Source: Chitinophaga sp. MM2321
GTDB lineage: Bacteria > Bacteroidota > Bacteroidia > Chitinophagales > Chitinophagaceae
Assembly (NCBI RefSeq): GCF_964033635.1
Contig: NZ_OZ035533.1
Coordinates: 1,302,001-1,366,000, forward strand
Reading direction: 5' to 3'
DNA: 64,000 bases
Numbering within the stretch: the first letter of the stretch is position 1; each line of letters begins with the position of its first letter. Position numbers and translations under genes: made by a program. This document shows positions 17,895-26,662 of the stretch, one piece after another. The notes below the pieces were generated by a model that was not told the DNA's origin, ran no database searches, and was given only the letters and a program-made list of their open reading frames with translations.

Positions 17895-18839
17895 TTACTG
17901 CTGTACAAAGCTCTCTTTGATCTTTTCCAGCAGTTTGCTCTCAATCATTTGCTGGGCAAGCAATACCATGTTTTTAAAGGCAGTGCCTTTGGAGATACCA
18001 TGACCGATGATAACGGGTTTGGAAACGCCTAAAACAGGGGTGCCGCCATAGGTTTCAGAATCAAATTTCTGCATGTAATCATCCTGGATCTTACGCCTGG
18101 TGGCTATTTCCTGGAATGATTCGGCCATCTTCAGCACAATATTGCCGGTGAAGCCTTCACATACAATTACATCGGCTTTTTCAGAAAGGATATCTCTTCC
18201 TTCTATGTTGCCAACGAAATTAATTTGTTTACTTTCTTTTAATAGCGGATAAGTAGCCATGGCGAGCAGGTTGCCTTTGCCTTCTTCTTCGCCGATATTC
18301 AGCAAGCCTACTTTCGGATTATCAATCTTCAGGATATGCTTGGAATAAAGGGTTCCCAGAATGGCAAATTGCGCCAGGTTTTCAGGTTTGCAGTCAGCAT
18401 TGATACCAACATCAAGCAAGAGGCCGTACGATCCGTTTTCACGGGGTACGAGAGTAGAAATTGTAGGACGTTGCACTCCCTCTATGGCCTTAATAGAATA
18501 ATAGGTACCTACCATCATGGCGCCGGTATTACCTGCACTGATGAAAGCATCTATTTTCTCATTCTTCAATAAATGAAAACCAATAGAGATAGAGGATTCT
18601 GGCTTCTCTTTCAGTGCCCGGGTAGGGTGTTCATTCATCCCAATGGTCTGGGATGAATGAACAACTGAATATTTTGATTGGTCCAGCTGCGTTCCGGCCA
18701 ATAAAGGAGTAAGCTGCGCTTCGTCCCCTATCAGCACCAGGTGCACATCAGATGCAACAGTGTCTAAATATAATTTTACTCCTTTTACTGCTTCTGCGGG
18801 GGCGAAGTCGCCACCCATCATATCAAGCCCGATTCTCAT
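17895..18839 (-). CDS. plsX: phosphate acyltransferase PlsX
   Basis: About 314 residues from ATG at 18839 (MRIGLDMMGGDFAP); the TTG at 18848 is unlikely. It converts acyl-ACP to acyl-phosphate for phosphatidic acid synthesis at the inner face of the membrane. Family motifs present are DMMGGDFAP, SAGNTGAMM, GINADCKPENLAQFA, NIGEEEGKGN and VCEGFTGNIVLK. It is the third gene of the DUF177-rpmF-plsX operon, an arrangement conserved in many bacteria, although fabH does not follow here. A 14-bp perfect inverted repeat (18629-18662) lies within the coding sequence. Confidence 0.96.
   Translation of the reverse strand: MRIGLDMMGGDFAPAEAVKGVKLYLDTVASDVHLVLIGDEAQLTPLLAGTQLDQSKYSVVHSSQTIGMNEHPTRALKEKPESSISIGFHLLKNEKIDAFISAGNTGAMMVGTYYSIKAIEGVQRPTISTLVPRENGSYGLLLDVGINADCKPENLAQFAILGTLYSKHILKIDNPKVGLLNIGEEEGKGNLLAMATYPLLKESKQINFVGNIEGRDILSEKADVIVCEGFTGNIVLKMAESFQEIATRRKIQDDYMQKFDSETYGGTPVLGVSKPVIIGHGISKGTAFKNMVLLAQQMIESKLLEKIKESFVQQ
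18629..18662. repeat. 14-bp perfect inverted repeat inside plsX
   Basis: GTTCATTCATCCCA (18629-18642) is exactly complementary to TGGGATGAATGAAC (18649-18662) around ATGGTC. It encodes the residues around QTIGMNEHPT of PlsX. Confidence 0.8.
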
Positions 18840-18887
18840 GTAACTCAAGTTTGTTCTTGTTAGCTCGGGTAAAAATAGTAAAATAAA

Positions 18888-19082
18888 TTATTTAGCGTTG
18901 CTCTGTTTTTCCAACACTACTTTCCCTTTGTAGTACAGTTTGTTTTCCACCCAATGAGCGCGGTGTCTCAGGTGCACTTCTCCGGTTGCACTGTCTGTGC
19001 TTAATGTATCCGCTACCGCCTTATAATGCGTTCTTCTCTTTGCTGATCTTTGCTGAGAATGTCTGCGTTTAGGATTTGGCAT
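18888..19082 (-). CDS. rpmF: 50S ribosomal protein L32
   Basis: A 64-residue basic protein. The N-terminus MPNPKRRHSQQRSAKRRTHY is diagnostic for L32, followed by HLRHRAHW. It lacks the zinc-binding cysteines of C-plus L32 forms, so it is a C-minus type. It lies 12 bases after the DUF177 gene and 48 before plsX, and is cotranscribed with them. Confidence 0.96.
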   Translation of the reverse strand: MPNPKRRHSQQRSAKRRTHYKAVADTLSTDSATGEVHLRHRAHWVENKLYYKGKVVLEKQSNAK

Positions 19083-19094
19083 TTTATTTAATTT

Positions 19095-19637
19095 TTAATT
19101 GTCCTTAAATTTATCCAATCCTTTCCAGATTGGGTTATCGTTTTCTTTAGTCTGCTGGTTCATTCGTTCCAGCATTTCAATCACCTTTGGGTTACATCCG
19201 CTGCTGCCATCGGCATTGTCTGGATGTATACGTTGCATTGGAATACTCAGCAGAATAAATTCGTATATCCAGTTGGCCACACTCAGGTGACTTTCTGTTT
19301 TTGAAATGTACGCTACATCCGGATTTTCATCCTCGCTGTTGAGTTCATCCGGATTATCTACCAGCTTAACTATCTGGTCAAATTCATCCCACAACTGCAT
19401 GTCGAAGGGCTCTCCGCACCGGTCACATGTTACTGTAACCTTTCCGCCTATCTCAAATTTCAACAGGAAAAAATTATTCTTCTTGTCTAAATTGAGCTTC
19501 ACTGTTGCCGCACAATCGTTGAAATCCTGCGGCCCTTCATAGTTATCAAAGAAACTATCCCCGATTTCATACTGAAATGAATGCACCCCTGGTGTTAATC
19601 CTACAAAGGCAATATCAAATTCTCGGAGTGGTTTCAT
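19095..19637 (-). CDS. DUF177 (YceD-like) protein upstream of L32
   Basis: About 180 residues from ATG at 19637 (MKPLREFDIAFVGL). It contains the CxxC of the family (VTCDRCGEPFDMQLWDEF). DUF177 proteins are encoded next to rpmF across bacteria and have been linked to rRNA/ribosome synthesis; the biochemical role is not established. A longer reading from TTG at 19670 is rejected because that codon lies within the promoter -7 box. Confidence 0.9.
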   Translation of the reverse strand: MKPLREFDIAFVGLTPGVHSFQYEIGDSFFDNYEGPQDFNDCAATVKLNLDKKNNFFLLKFEIGGKVTVTCDRCGEPFDMQLWDEFDQIVKLVDNPDELNSEDENPDVAYISKTESHLSVANWIYEFILLSIPMQRIHPDNADGSSGCNPKVIEMLERMNQQTKENDNPIWKGLDKFKDN

Positions 19638-19667
19638 ATCAATAATATCCTCACTTTTAGAGGGATG

Positions 19668-19697
19668 CAAAGGTAATTAAATATTTGCAATTGCAAA
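19668..19697 (-). promoter_or_regulatory. promoter of the DUF177-rpmF-plsX operon
   Basis: On the minus strand TTTG (complement of 19694-19697) is followed by 18 bases and TACCTTTG (complement of 19668-19675), a full match to the Bacteroidota consensus. The predicted start near 19662 gives a leader of about 25 bases to ATG 19637. Confidence 0.85.
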
Positions 19698-19792
19698 AAT
19701 TTCATAAATTTGTTCACATCGATAATCAAATTATATATATTTATATAATAAAATATCTGCCATACTGCTGTAGAAGTAGCAGGCGTGAGGCG

Positions 19793-19800
19793 CAAAGGTA
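19793..19800 (-). promoter_or_regulatory. second TACCTTTG box, possible distal promoter
   Basis: The complement reads TACCTTTG about 156 bases upstream of the DUF177 start. No TTTG is found at 18-21 bases upstream. It could be an extra promoter for the operon or for a small RNA in the 19676-19790 stretch. Low support. Confidence 0.35.
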
Positions 19801-19884
19801 ATCAATTCAACTTTTATCTCATACCTGTTTTTAGAAAGACGTTAGAAAATTAGAAAACCCTTAGTCCCCTATTCCATCAAAAAG

Positions 19885-22302
19885 ATGACAGTCATAGGAA
19901 AGAATGCAAGGAAAATTGTTACTCCTGATGAAGCTGGTATGCTGGAAAATGGCGCCCCGGACATATTTTCATTGCCCATCACCAGCTGGCTCAACAATAC
20001 GAGCGCAGGTATTCTCATCACAGATGAAAAATACCGTACCCGCTGGGTAAATGATGTTTTTCTCCAATACCTCGCCCAACCATTCCCGGAAAAACCGACA
20101 TATAGCGAACTTATCCGTTTTGTCAAACCCCTCACCGCTGAACAGGAATTGTTCGTGGAAAGAATGAAAACGCTCAGGAAAGAGAAAAAGCCTTATTTCG
20201 GCTGGGAATTGCCCTTTAAGGATGGAAGGGTATGGGAAGTAACCTATATGCCCGTTTTTGCCGGCGAAACTTTCAAAGGCAGTATCTGGCAACTGGTAGA
20301 CGTGACCCGCCGCCATCATATGCAGGAAGCTATCAGAAGAAATGAAGAAACATTCCGGGTAATCCTCAACAATCTCAACGCCGCCATGTGCGAAACAGAT
20401 GTGCATGGAAATATTACCCGCGTTTATGAAAGCTTCTGCCGCCTGTCCGGTTATAATGAAGAAGAATTAATAGGGAGAAATATTACAGACGTCTTTGTTC
20501 CGGAAGAAAACCGGCAATACGCCCACGCCCTCCGCAAACGACGCATGGACGAAAACGTTCCGCTCCTGTACGATATGGAAATAAGGCTGAAAGACGGCTC
20601 CCGCAGATGGGTGCTCGCCAGCTCGGCCAACGTGTTTGACCATAACGGCAAAATCATTGGTGGCGCCGGCCTCCACATGGATATTACCGGGCAGAAAATG
20701 CTACAGAAAGAACTCGAAGAAGCCCGCCGCCTCGCGGAAGAAGCCCGGCACGCACAAAAAGACTTTCTGGCCAGCATGAGCCACGAAATACGTACCCCCC
20801 TGAACGCGATTATCGGGATGGCCCATCTCCTCGATGAAACCAACCTGGACAAACAGCAAAAGGAATACGTCAACATCCTCAAACACTCTTCCGGCATCCT
20901 GCTGGGCATCGTCAGCGATATACTTGATATTTCACGGATTGAAGCCGGTGAACTACAGATCAATCAACGCGAATTTAACCCGCGGGAACTCATTCAGTCG
21001 TTAAGACAAACATTCGAACTGAAACTGGGCCGCAAACCGGTGAAAATTACCGTTGAACTGGATGCCAACCTCAATACCTGGCTGATTGGCGATGATGTTT
21101 TGCTGAACCAGATCCTGCTTAACCTGTTGGGGAATGCAGAGAAATTCACAGAAGAAGGGGAAATAGCCCTCAAAGCCGTACAGGAAAGCTGGCAGGATAA
21201 CAAACTCTGGATCCGCTTCCACGTATGCGATACCGGAATCGGAATCAAAAAGGATAAACTGGAACTCATCTTCGGCGACTATAAACAGGCAGCAGGCGAT
21301 ATCCGCCAGAATTATGGCGGCAGCGGCCTGGGACTGGCCATCGTAAAGCGGCTGGTGGAACTGCAGGGCGGTACCATCCAGGTGGAAGAAACGCCCGGAT
21401 TCGCTACCTGTTTCAGCTTCAACCTGCCCTTTATGGACAGCCGGAAACCACTGTCAGCAGGAGGGAAGCAACACCGGAAACTTAAACAACGTACATTTGA
21501 AGCAGCCCGCGTGCTGGTAGTGGAAGACAATCCGATGAACCTCCGCTACATGATGAGCCTGCTCGAAAAATATAAGATCAACTACCAGCTGGCTACCAAT
21601 GGGCCAGATGCCACCTGGTTCCTGGAATCACGGCAATACGACTTAATCCTCATGGACATCCGCATTCCCGGGATGAACGGCCTGGAACTGGCACAAAAAA
21701 TAAGAGCTGATGAGGAGCAGCCCAACGTGGCCACACCAATTATCGCCACCACCGCCGTTGCTATGGAAAGTACCGCCAGCACAGTCAGGGCTGCCGGCAT
21801 AACCGATGTCCTGATAAAACCATACACACCCGATCAGCTCTTACAGATTTTTAATAAATATCTCAACGAAGAAGAAACAGAACTACTAATGGAAGAAGTA
21901 CAGAATGTCAGCGGATATGAATTTCATCCTGAGTTGGATGTAAAATACCTTACCGCCCTCTATGAGAGCAATATCTCCTATGCAGCCGACTTATTTGAAA
22001 TTTTTGTTAAGACGATCAGGGATGAAGTTGAAAAGTTAAGGGTAGTTTTCATGAACCAGGACTGGGATAAAGTGAAATTCCTGGTACATAAGCTCAAACC
22101 GAATTTCGCCATGGTTGGTCTCACCTGGATCAGCAATAAAATGCAGACCCTGGAAAATGAACTGCGTACCGGCCAGCCACAGGACATGGATATCATCATG
22201 TCCTTGTTTAGCGAAATAACTGCTGATGTAGATAAATTCTATCCCCTGGTAGCAACAGAATATAAAAGGATGCGTGAATTTACCGATGCTGCCGGTCAAT
22301 AA
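19885..22302 (+). CDS. hybrid sensor histidine kinase/response regulator with Hpt domain
   Basis: An 805-residue soluble phosphorelay protein. Domain order: PAS-like (about 25-130), second PAS/PAC (about 152-275, EETFRVILNNLNAAMCETD), HisKA with FLASMSHEIRTPLNAI (His300), HATPase (NLLGNAEKF, DTGIGI, GGSGLGLAIVKRL), receiver domain (VLVVEDNPMNLRYM; phospho-acceptor Asp591 in LILMDIRIPG; KPYT) and a C-terminal Hpt domain (VHKLKPNFAMVGL, His735). No membrane segment, so it senses a cytoplasmic signal through PAS. No output domain is present; phosphate must pass from Hpt to a regulator encoded elsewhere. Confidence 0.95.
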   Translation: MTVIGKNARKIVTPDEAGMLENGAPDIFSLPITSWLNNTSAGILITDEKYRTRWVNDVFLQYLAQPFPEKPTYSELIRFVKPLTAEQELFVERMKTLRKEKKPYFGWELPFKDGRVWEVTYMPVFAGETFKGSIWQLVDVTRRHHMQEAIRRNEETFRVILNNLNAAMCETDVHGNITRVYESFCRLSGYNEEELIGRNITDVFVPEENRQYAHALRKRRMDENVPLLYDMEIRLKDGSRRWVLASSANVFDHNGKIIGGAGLHMDITGQKMLQKELEEARRLAEEARHAQKDFLASMSHEIRTPLNAIIGMAHLLDETNLDKQQKEYVNILKHSSGILLGIVSDILDISRIEAGELQINQREFNPRELIQSLRQTFELKLGRKPVKITVELDANLNTWLIGDDVLLNQILLNLLGNAEKFTEEGEIALKAVQESWQDNKLWIRFHVCDTGIGIKKDKLELIFGDYKQAAGDIRQNYGGSGLGLAIVKRLVELQGGTIQVEETPGFATCFSFNLPFMDSRKPLSAGGKQHRKLKQRTFEAARVLVVEDNPMNLRYMMSLLEKYKINYQLATNGPDATWFLESRQYDLILMDIRIPGMNGLELAQKIRADEEQPNVATPIIATTAVAMESTASTVRAAGITDVLIKPYTPDQLLQIFNKYLNEEETELLMEEVQNVSGYEFHPELDVKYLTALYESNISYAADLFEIFVKTIRDEVEKLRVVFMNQDWDKVKFLVHKLKPNFAMVGLTWISNKMQTLENELRTGQPQDMDIIMSLFSEITADVDKFYPLVATEYKRMREFTDAAGQ

Positions 22303-23181
22303 TCAATACGCCTGCAATACTTCCCGGACACTATTGTAGTAATTGCCGCCAAATAAAACCATATGTACCAGCAATGGATATAACTGGCAGATGCCTATCC
22401 GCTGTTGCCATCCCGGCGCCAGCGGATAGGCAGCCTGATAAGCATAATAAAAACGGGTGTCGAAACCGCCAAAAAGCCGCGTCATTGCCAGGTCCATCTC
22501 CCGGTTACCATAATATACCGCAGGGTCAAACACACAGGCCTTCCCGTGCGCACCAATCATAAAATTGCCCGACCACAGATCTCCATGCAGCAATGCCGGT
22601 ACTTCAATCGGAAACAACTGCGGTAGCTGCTTGCAAAGCCGCTCTACCTGTTGCACCATACCTTTTTCAATAAGCTGCTGATCATAGGCCATCCTGGCCA
22701 AGGGTAACAACCGGTTAAAGGCATAGAACACCGGCCAGTTGCTATAGGGTGTATTGAATTGTTTTAAAGAACCGATATAATTGGAGGCAGGACTGCCAAA
22801 ATGAGGCTGGCTATTGCGATGTTGCCGCGCCAGCGAAGCGGCGAAGTCTTCCCAGAAATTATTCACGGCATTTCCTTTTACCACATACTCCATCGCCAGG
22901 TAGGCTTTGCCCTGCACCGTGCCGTAAGCCAGGGGCCTGGGTATCATCAAAGCCTGGGCGGACCGCAGGAGTTCAAGACCTGCATATTCCTGCGAAAACA
23001 TATCAGGATAACGGATACCGTCATTCAACTTCAGGAAATAATAACCTTCATTGGTGGCTATACGAAATGTTTGGTTAATATCGCCACCGTGCACACTTTT
23101 TGCCTCATTAATCTGTATTTTCACTTTTAATTGTCCGGAAAGTGCCGCGCTCAGTTGTTGTTGTAAAATTTCATCTATCAT
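22303..23181 (-). CDS. fructosamine/ketosamine-3-kinase family protein
   Basis: A 292-residue member of the fructosamine-3-kinase/aminoglycoside phosphotransferase-like fold. Visible are the N-terminal HGGDINQTFRIAT, FLKLN (ATP-binding lysine), catalytic LLHGDLWSGNFMIG and the metal-binding VFDPAVYYGNREMDLAM. The family phosphorylates ketoamine adducts on proteins, leading to deglycation. Its stop codon touches the convergent hybrid kinase stop with no gap. The divergent DUF3810 gene starts 14 bases from its start. Confidence 0.93.
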   Translation of the reverse strand: MIDEILQQQLSAALSGQLKVKIQINEAKSVHGGDINQTFRIATNEGYYFLKLNDGIRYPDMFSQEYAGLELLRSAQALMIPRPLAYGTVQGKAYLAMEYVVKGNAVNNFWEDFAASLARQHRNSQPHFGSPASNYIGSLKQFNTPYSNWPVFYAFNRLLPLARMAYDQQLIEKGMVQQVERLCKQLPQLFPIEVPALLHGDLWSGNFMIGAHGKACVFDPAVYYGNREMDLAMTRLFGGFDTRFYYAYQAAYPLAPGWQQRIGICQLYPLLVHMVLFGGNYYNSVREVLQAY

Positions 23182-23195
23182 GTTTCGCCGCTTAT

Positions 23196-24281
23196 ATGGA
23201 AACGAAAGCCAAAATTAAAAAGAAGATTATCCGTATTGTACTAACACTTGCGGCTATACTGTTGTTGAAAGGATTATTCGCCTGGAGCACTCGCTTCATC
23301 GATTTCTACTTCCATAGGTGGTATAACTGGAGTAGTGTGGCATTTCGTCAGGTAACAGGTATAGTGCCATTCAGTGTTGGCGACGTAATATATATTGCCT
23401 GGATTGTAACCATTGTATTTTTTCTGTTAAAACTATGTTATAAACTGATTCGCTTCTCCTGGGCAGATGCCGGCCTGTTGCTGCTGAGGGGTGTTCATTT
23501 CATTTTTAAACTGTACCTGGCATTCCTGATCCTTTGGGGATTCAACTACGAGCGCAACGCCCCCCTCTTTGATACCGGCCTCGTTACCGGCAGTTTTAGC
23601 ACCCGGCAACTTTACCAGTTATCCGATACCCTGCTGCAACTTGTCAACAAAGAGAAGGCCAATCTCGGTGATACTATCCTGGCTACTGTTCCGGATAGCA
23701 CGGGAACTCCGCTGTTTAAAAAAGCGGTAACAGCCTACGCTGCTGCTGCCGTCAAATGGCCTGCTTTCCGTTACCAGGTGCCCAGTATAAAACCTGCTAT
23801 GTTTGGTGAATGGCTCAACTACCCCGGCGTTACCGGCTATCTCAACCCGTTTACCGGCGAAGCCCAGGTAAATACTACCGCTCCCCCCGTATTGCAGCCT
23901 TTTGTGATCTGTCATGAAATAGCCCATCAGCTGGGATATGCGCCGGAAGAAGATGCCAATTTTGTAGGATACCTCGCCGCTACCAGTATTCCGGATAGCC
24001 ATTTCCGTTATGCCGCCAACTTTGATATGTTTTTGTACAGTGTTCGCCAGCTGGCATACCGCGATACTACGCTGGCCAAAGAAATGTGGAGCAGGGCGGT
24101 ACCCGGTGTAAAAACAGATTACAAGAACATCATCGCGTTCTATGAACAGTATACCGGTAAAGTAGAAGATTATTCCGCTGTGTTGTACGACAGGTATCTG
24201 AAAGCCAACAAACAGGATAAGGGTATCCGCAGTTATAGCGAAGTAACCGGCTGGCTGATCGCCTATTTCAAAATCCGCTAG
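23196..24281 (+). CDS. DUF3810 family membrane protein with HExxH motif
   Basis: About 361 residues from ATG at 23196; a longer frame back to 23142 would overlap the divergent kinase start. Three hydrophobic segments lie in the first 120 residues (VLTLAAILLLKGLFAW, GDVIYIAWIVTIVFFLL, FKLYLAFLILWGF). The soluble part carries ICHEIAHQLGYAPEEDANFVGYLA, a zinc-metallopeptidase-like HExxH with a downstream glutamate. Peptidase activity is inferred, not shown. The last 4 bases overlap the 3' end of the convergent arginase gene. Confidence 0.85.
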   Translation: METKAKIKKKIIRIVLTLAAILLLKGLFAWSTRFIDFYFHRWYNWSSVAFRQVTGIVPFSVGDVIYIAWIVTIVFFLLKLCYKLIRFSWADAGLLLLRGVHFIFKLYLAFLILWGFNYERNAPLFDTGLVTGSFSTRQLYQLSDTLLQLVNKEKANLGDTILATVPDSTGTPLFKKAVTAYAAAAVKWPAFRYQVPSIKPAMFGEWLNYPGVTGYLNPFTGEAQVNTTAPPVLQPFVICHEIAHQLGYAPEEDANFVGYLAATSIPDSHFRYAANFDMFLYSVRQLAYRDTTLAKEMWSRAVPGVKTDYKNIIAFYEQYTGKVEDYSAVLYDRYLKANKQDKGIRSYSEVTGWLIAYFKIR

Positions 24282-25225
24282 TTCATCATCAGCACATTCA
24301 CACTGCGTTGCAGAATATTAAAGGCAATTTCTGCCATCAGGTTTTCACGGTCCAGCGTAGGGTTTACTTCGGTGATCTCAAAACAACAGATCTTCCGGTG
24401 CTGCATAAACTTGGCGATCAGGTCTTCTGCCTCCCGCTCCCGCAACCCATTGCTGACGGGCGTTCCCGTACCTTTTGAGATAGAGGCGTCCAGGCTGTCC
24501 ACATCAAAAGAAACATAGATATACTCACAGTCACTGAGATAGCGGAACACGGAACGCGAAATATTCTCCGGCCCTTTACGGCGTACTTCACTGGTGGTGA
24601 TCACCTTCATGCCGTAATGTTTGATCAGATGCTCTTCTTCTTTCTCATAATCTCTCAGGGAGATGAACACAATATCTTCCGGAAGTACCTTGGGGGCTAT
24701 TTTGCCGATATGTTTTAATTCATTCCACATTTTGGCGGTATTCGCATCCAGCTCATGTACTTTGCAATCCATGTTATCTTCTGCAATAGCCGTAGCCAGC
24801 GGCATACCATGCATATTACCGGAAGGAGTAGTGTAAGGGGTATGCAGATCCGCGTGGGCATCTATCCATATTACACCCAGTTTGGCTTTGGGGTGCGCCA
24901 TCTTCAAACCCGCAATCGTAGCACCGGCGGTACTGTGGTCGCCCGACAGCAATACGGGAAACCAGTTGTTTTTCACGGTTTCATATACACTCTTGCTGAT
25001 GCGCTCATACATATTGAGGGTGCCCTTGATCCTTTTGGCGTAGGGTGATTCAATGGGCTCAAACAATAATTTATTCTCTGTTTCAATGGATTCGGTGGGG
25101 AAATGCACGAAAAAGTTGCTCATGAAATCCAGCGCCGCAATTTTGATAGCGTCTACACCGAGGCTCGCGCCACGGGTGCCTGCACCTATCTCCGATTTGA
25201 CTTCAATAATTTTAATATTCTTCAT
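24278..25225 (-). CDS. arginase/formimidoylglutamase family ureohydrolase
   Basis: A 315-residue ureohydrolase. The binuclear manganese ligands are visible: GDHS (His), IDAHADLHT (D-x-H-x-D) and VSFDVDSLDAS (D-x-D), followed by FEITEVNPTLD. Length and the start KIIEVKSEIGAGTRGASLG fit arginase-like proteins of Bacteroidota. Arginase, agmatinase and formimidoylglutamase cannot be separated safely by eye. A short reading frame ends in an ATGA overlap with this start codon. Confidence 0.9.
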   Translation of the reverse strand: MKNIKIIEVKSEIGAGTRGASLGVDAIKIAALDFMSNFFVHFPTESIETENKLLFEPIESPYAKRIKGTLNMYERISKSVYETVKNNWFPVLLSGDHSTAGATIAGLKMAHPKAKLGVIWIDAHADLHTPYTTPSGNMHGMPLATAIAEDNMDCKVHELDANTAKMWNELKHIGKIAPKVLPEDIVFISLRDYEKEEEHLIKHYGMKVITTSEVRRKGPENISRSVFRYLSDCEYIYVSFDVDSLDASISKGTGTPVSNGLREREAEDLIAKFMQHRKICCFEITEVNPTLDRENLMAEIAFNILQRSVNVLMMN

Positions 25226-25296
25226 AAATACTGAATCTGCTTCCTGTATAGCAAGCTACAGGATTTTGGGAGAACACCCAAAGCAGCTGCACCCAT
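25222..25296 (-). CDS. possible 24-residue leader peptide overlapping the arginase start
   Basis: A reading frame of 24 codons begins at ATG 25296 (MGAAALGVLPKSC) and ends with TGA that shares ATGA with the arginase start codon. Two small hairpins lie in the same stretch (CCTGTA/TACAGG at 25243-25262 and TTTGGG/CCCAAA at 25265-25282). Overlap of stop and start permits translational coupling. It could also be a chance frame; no homologue is known to me. Confidence 0.3.
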   Translation of the reverse strand: MGAAALGVLPKSCSLLYRKQIQYL

Positions 25297-25477
25297 AATG
25301 ATGAAAAAATATTATATAATGTATAGAGCAAATCCAATACAGTAGCGTTATTATAGCGATTTGTTCAATAATTGCCGGGTTATGGTTGACAACGTTGAAT
25401 TTTAAGCCGGGTATTTTTTTAGGTGCTTATTTATAAATAATTTGGATCTGTCACAGTTAAATAAAACAACAAAAACC

Positions 25478-26617
25478 ATGGACTATCAACTTACGGAAGA
25501 GCACCTGATGATACAAAAGGCTGCACGTGATTTCGCCATAACGGAACTGTTGCCGGGTGTGATAGAACGGGATGAGCACCAGAAATTCCCGACAGAACAG
25601 ATAAAGAAACTTGGTGAACTCGGTTTCCTGGGCATGATGGTAGACCCCAAATACGGGGGAGCCGGCCTGGATACTATTTCTTATGTGCTGGCAATGGAAG
25701 AAATATCAAAAATAGATGCTTCTGCCTCCGTTGTCATGAGTGTGAATAATTCATTGGTATGCTGGGGCCTTGAAACTTACGGTACGGAAGAGCAGAAACA
25801 AAAGTACCTCGTACCACTGGCAACAGGAGAAGTACTGGGCGCTTTCCTGTTAAGCGAGCCGGAAGCCGGTTCTGACGCCACTTCCCAGCGCACCCTCTCA
25901 GAAGATAAAGGAGATCATTACCTGGTAAACGGTACCAAAAACTGGATCACCAACGGTAACTCTGCCAGTATCTACCTGGTGATCACCCAAACCCATCCCG
26001 AAAAGGGCAGCAAAGGTATTAACGCCCTGATTGTGGAAAAGAACAGTCCCGGTATTACCGTGGGCGCCAAGGAAAATAAGCTGGGCATCCGTGGCAGCGA
26101 TACGCACAGCATCATGTTCCAGGACGTGAAAGTGCCCAAAGAGAACCGGATTGGAGAAGATGGTTTCGGTTTTAAATTCGCCATGAAAACACTGGCCGGT
26201 GGCCGTATCGGCATCGCATCCCAGGCATTGGGTATTGCCAGCGGCGCCTACGAGCTGGCCCTGAAATACTCGAAGGAAAGAAAGGCCTTCGGCAAAGAAA
26301 TTGCCCAGCACCAGGCCATCCAGTTCAAACTGGCCGACATGGCTACCCGCATAGAAGCTTCCCGGCTCCTATGCCTGAAAGCCGCCTGGGAAAAGGATCA
26401 GCAGATTGACTACACCCTGAGTGGCTCTATGGCTAAAGTATTTGCCTCTGAAACCGCCATGTGGGTAGCCACCGAAGCAGTACAGGTACACGGCGGCTAC
26501 GGCTACGTAAAAGAATACCATGTAGAACGCCTCATGCGCGACGCCAAGATCACGCAGATCTATGAAGGGACTTCCGAAGTACAACGGATCGTCATCAGCC
26601 GCGCAATACTGGGATAA
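25478..26617 (+). CDS. acyl-CoA dehydrogenase, short/branched-chain type
   Basis: About 379 residues from ATG at 25478 (MDYQLTEEHLMIQKAARDF), the normal length; the TTG at 25442 is rejected. Typical signatures are AFLLSEPEAGSDATSQRT, NGTKNWITNG, RIGIASQALGIASGAYELAL, GGYGYVKEYHVERLMRDAK and IYEGTSEVQR, where the glutamate matches the catalytic base of short-chain acyl-CoA dehydrogenases. It oxidises acyl-CoA to 2-enoyl-CoA with FAD and passes electrons to ETF, which is not in this window. Confidence 0.96.
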   Translation: MDYQLTEEHLMIQKAARDFAITELLPGVIERDEHQKFPTEQIKKLGELGFLGMMVDPKYGGAGLDTISYVLAMEEISKIDASASVVMSVNNSLVCWGLETYGTEEQKQKYLVPLATGEVLGAFLLSEPEAGSDATSQRTLSEDKGDHYLVNGTKNWITNGNSASIYLVITQTHPEKGSKGINALIVEKNSPGITVGAKENKLGIRGSDTHSIMFQDVKVPKENRIGEDGFGFKFAMKTLAGGRIGIASQALGIASGAYELALKYSKERKAFGKEIAQHQAIQFKLADMATRIEASRLLCLKAAWEKDQQIDYTLSGSMAKVFASETAMWVATEAVQVHGGYGYVKEYHVERLMRDAKITQIYEGTSEVQRIVISRAILG

Positions 26618-26619
26618 TG

Positions 26620-26646
26620 AATATGCGGAGGCTACCTCCGCATATT
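26620..26646 (+). terminator. intrinsic terminator after acyl-CoA dehydrogenase
   Basis: AATATGCGGAGG pairs perfectly with CCTCCGCATATT around CTA. Part of the right side, rich in T, runs into the next gene's promoter box at 26651. Confidence 0.85.
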
Positions 26647-26650
26647 TCTT

Positions 26651-26658
26651 TATTTTTG
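26651..26658 (+). promoter_or_regulatory. -7 box TATTTTTG five bases from the yggS start codon
   Basis: TATTTTTG fits TAnnTTTG. Transcription about 5-7 bases downstream would begin at or next to the ATG at 26663, implying a leaderless mRNA. The -33 region falls within the upstream terminator and shows no TTTG. Confidence 0.5.
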
Positions 26659-26662
26659 CGCC

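Noticed and set aside
19638..19670. Longer start for the DUF177 protein
   Set aside because: The TTG at 19670 lies within the promoter -7 box TACCTTTG.
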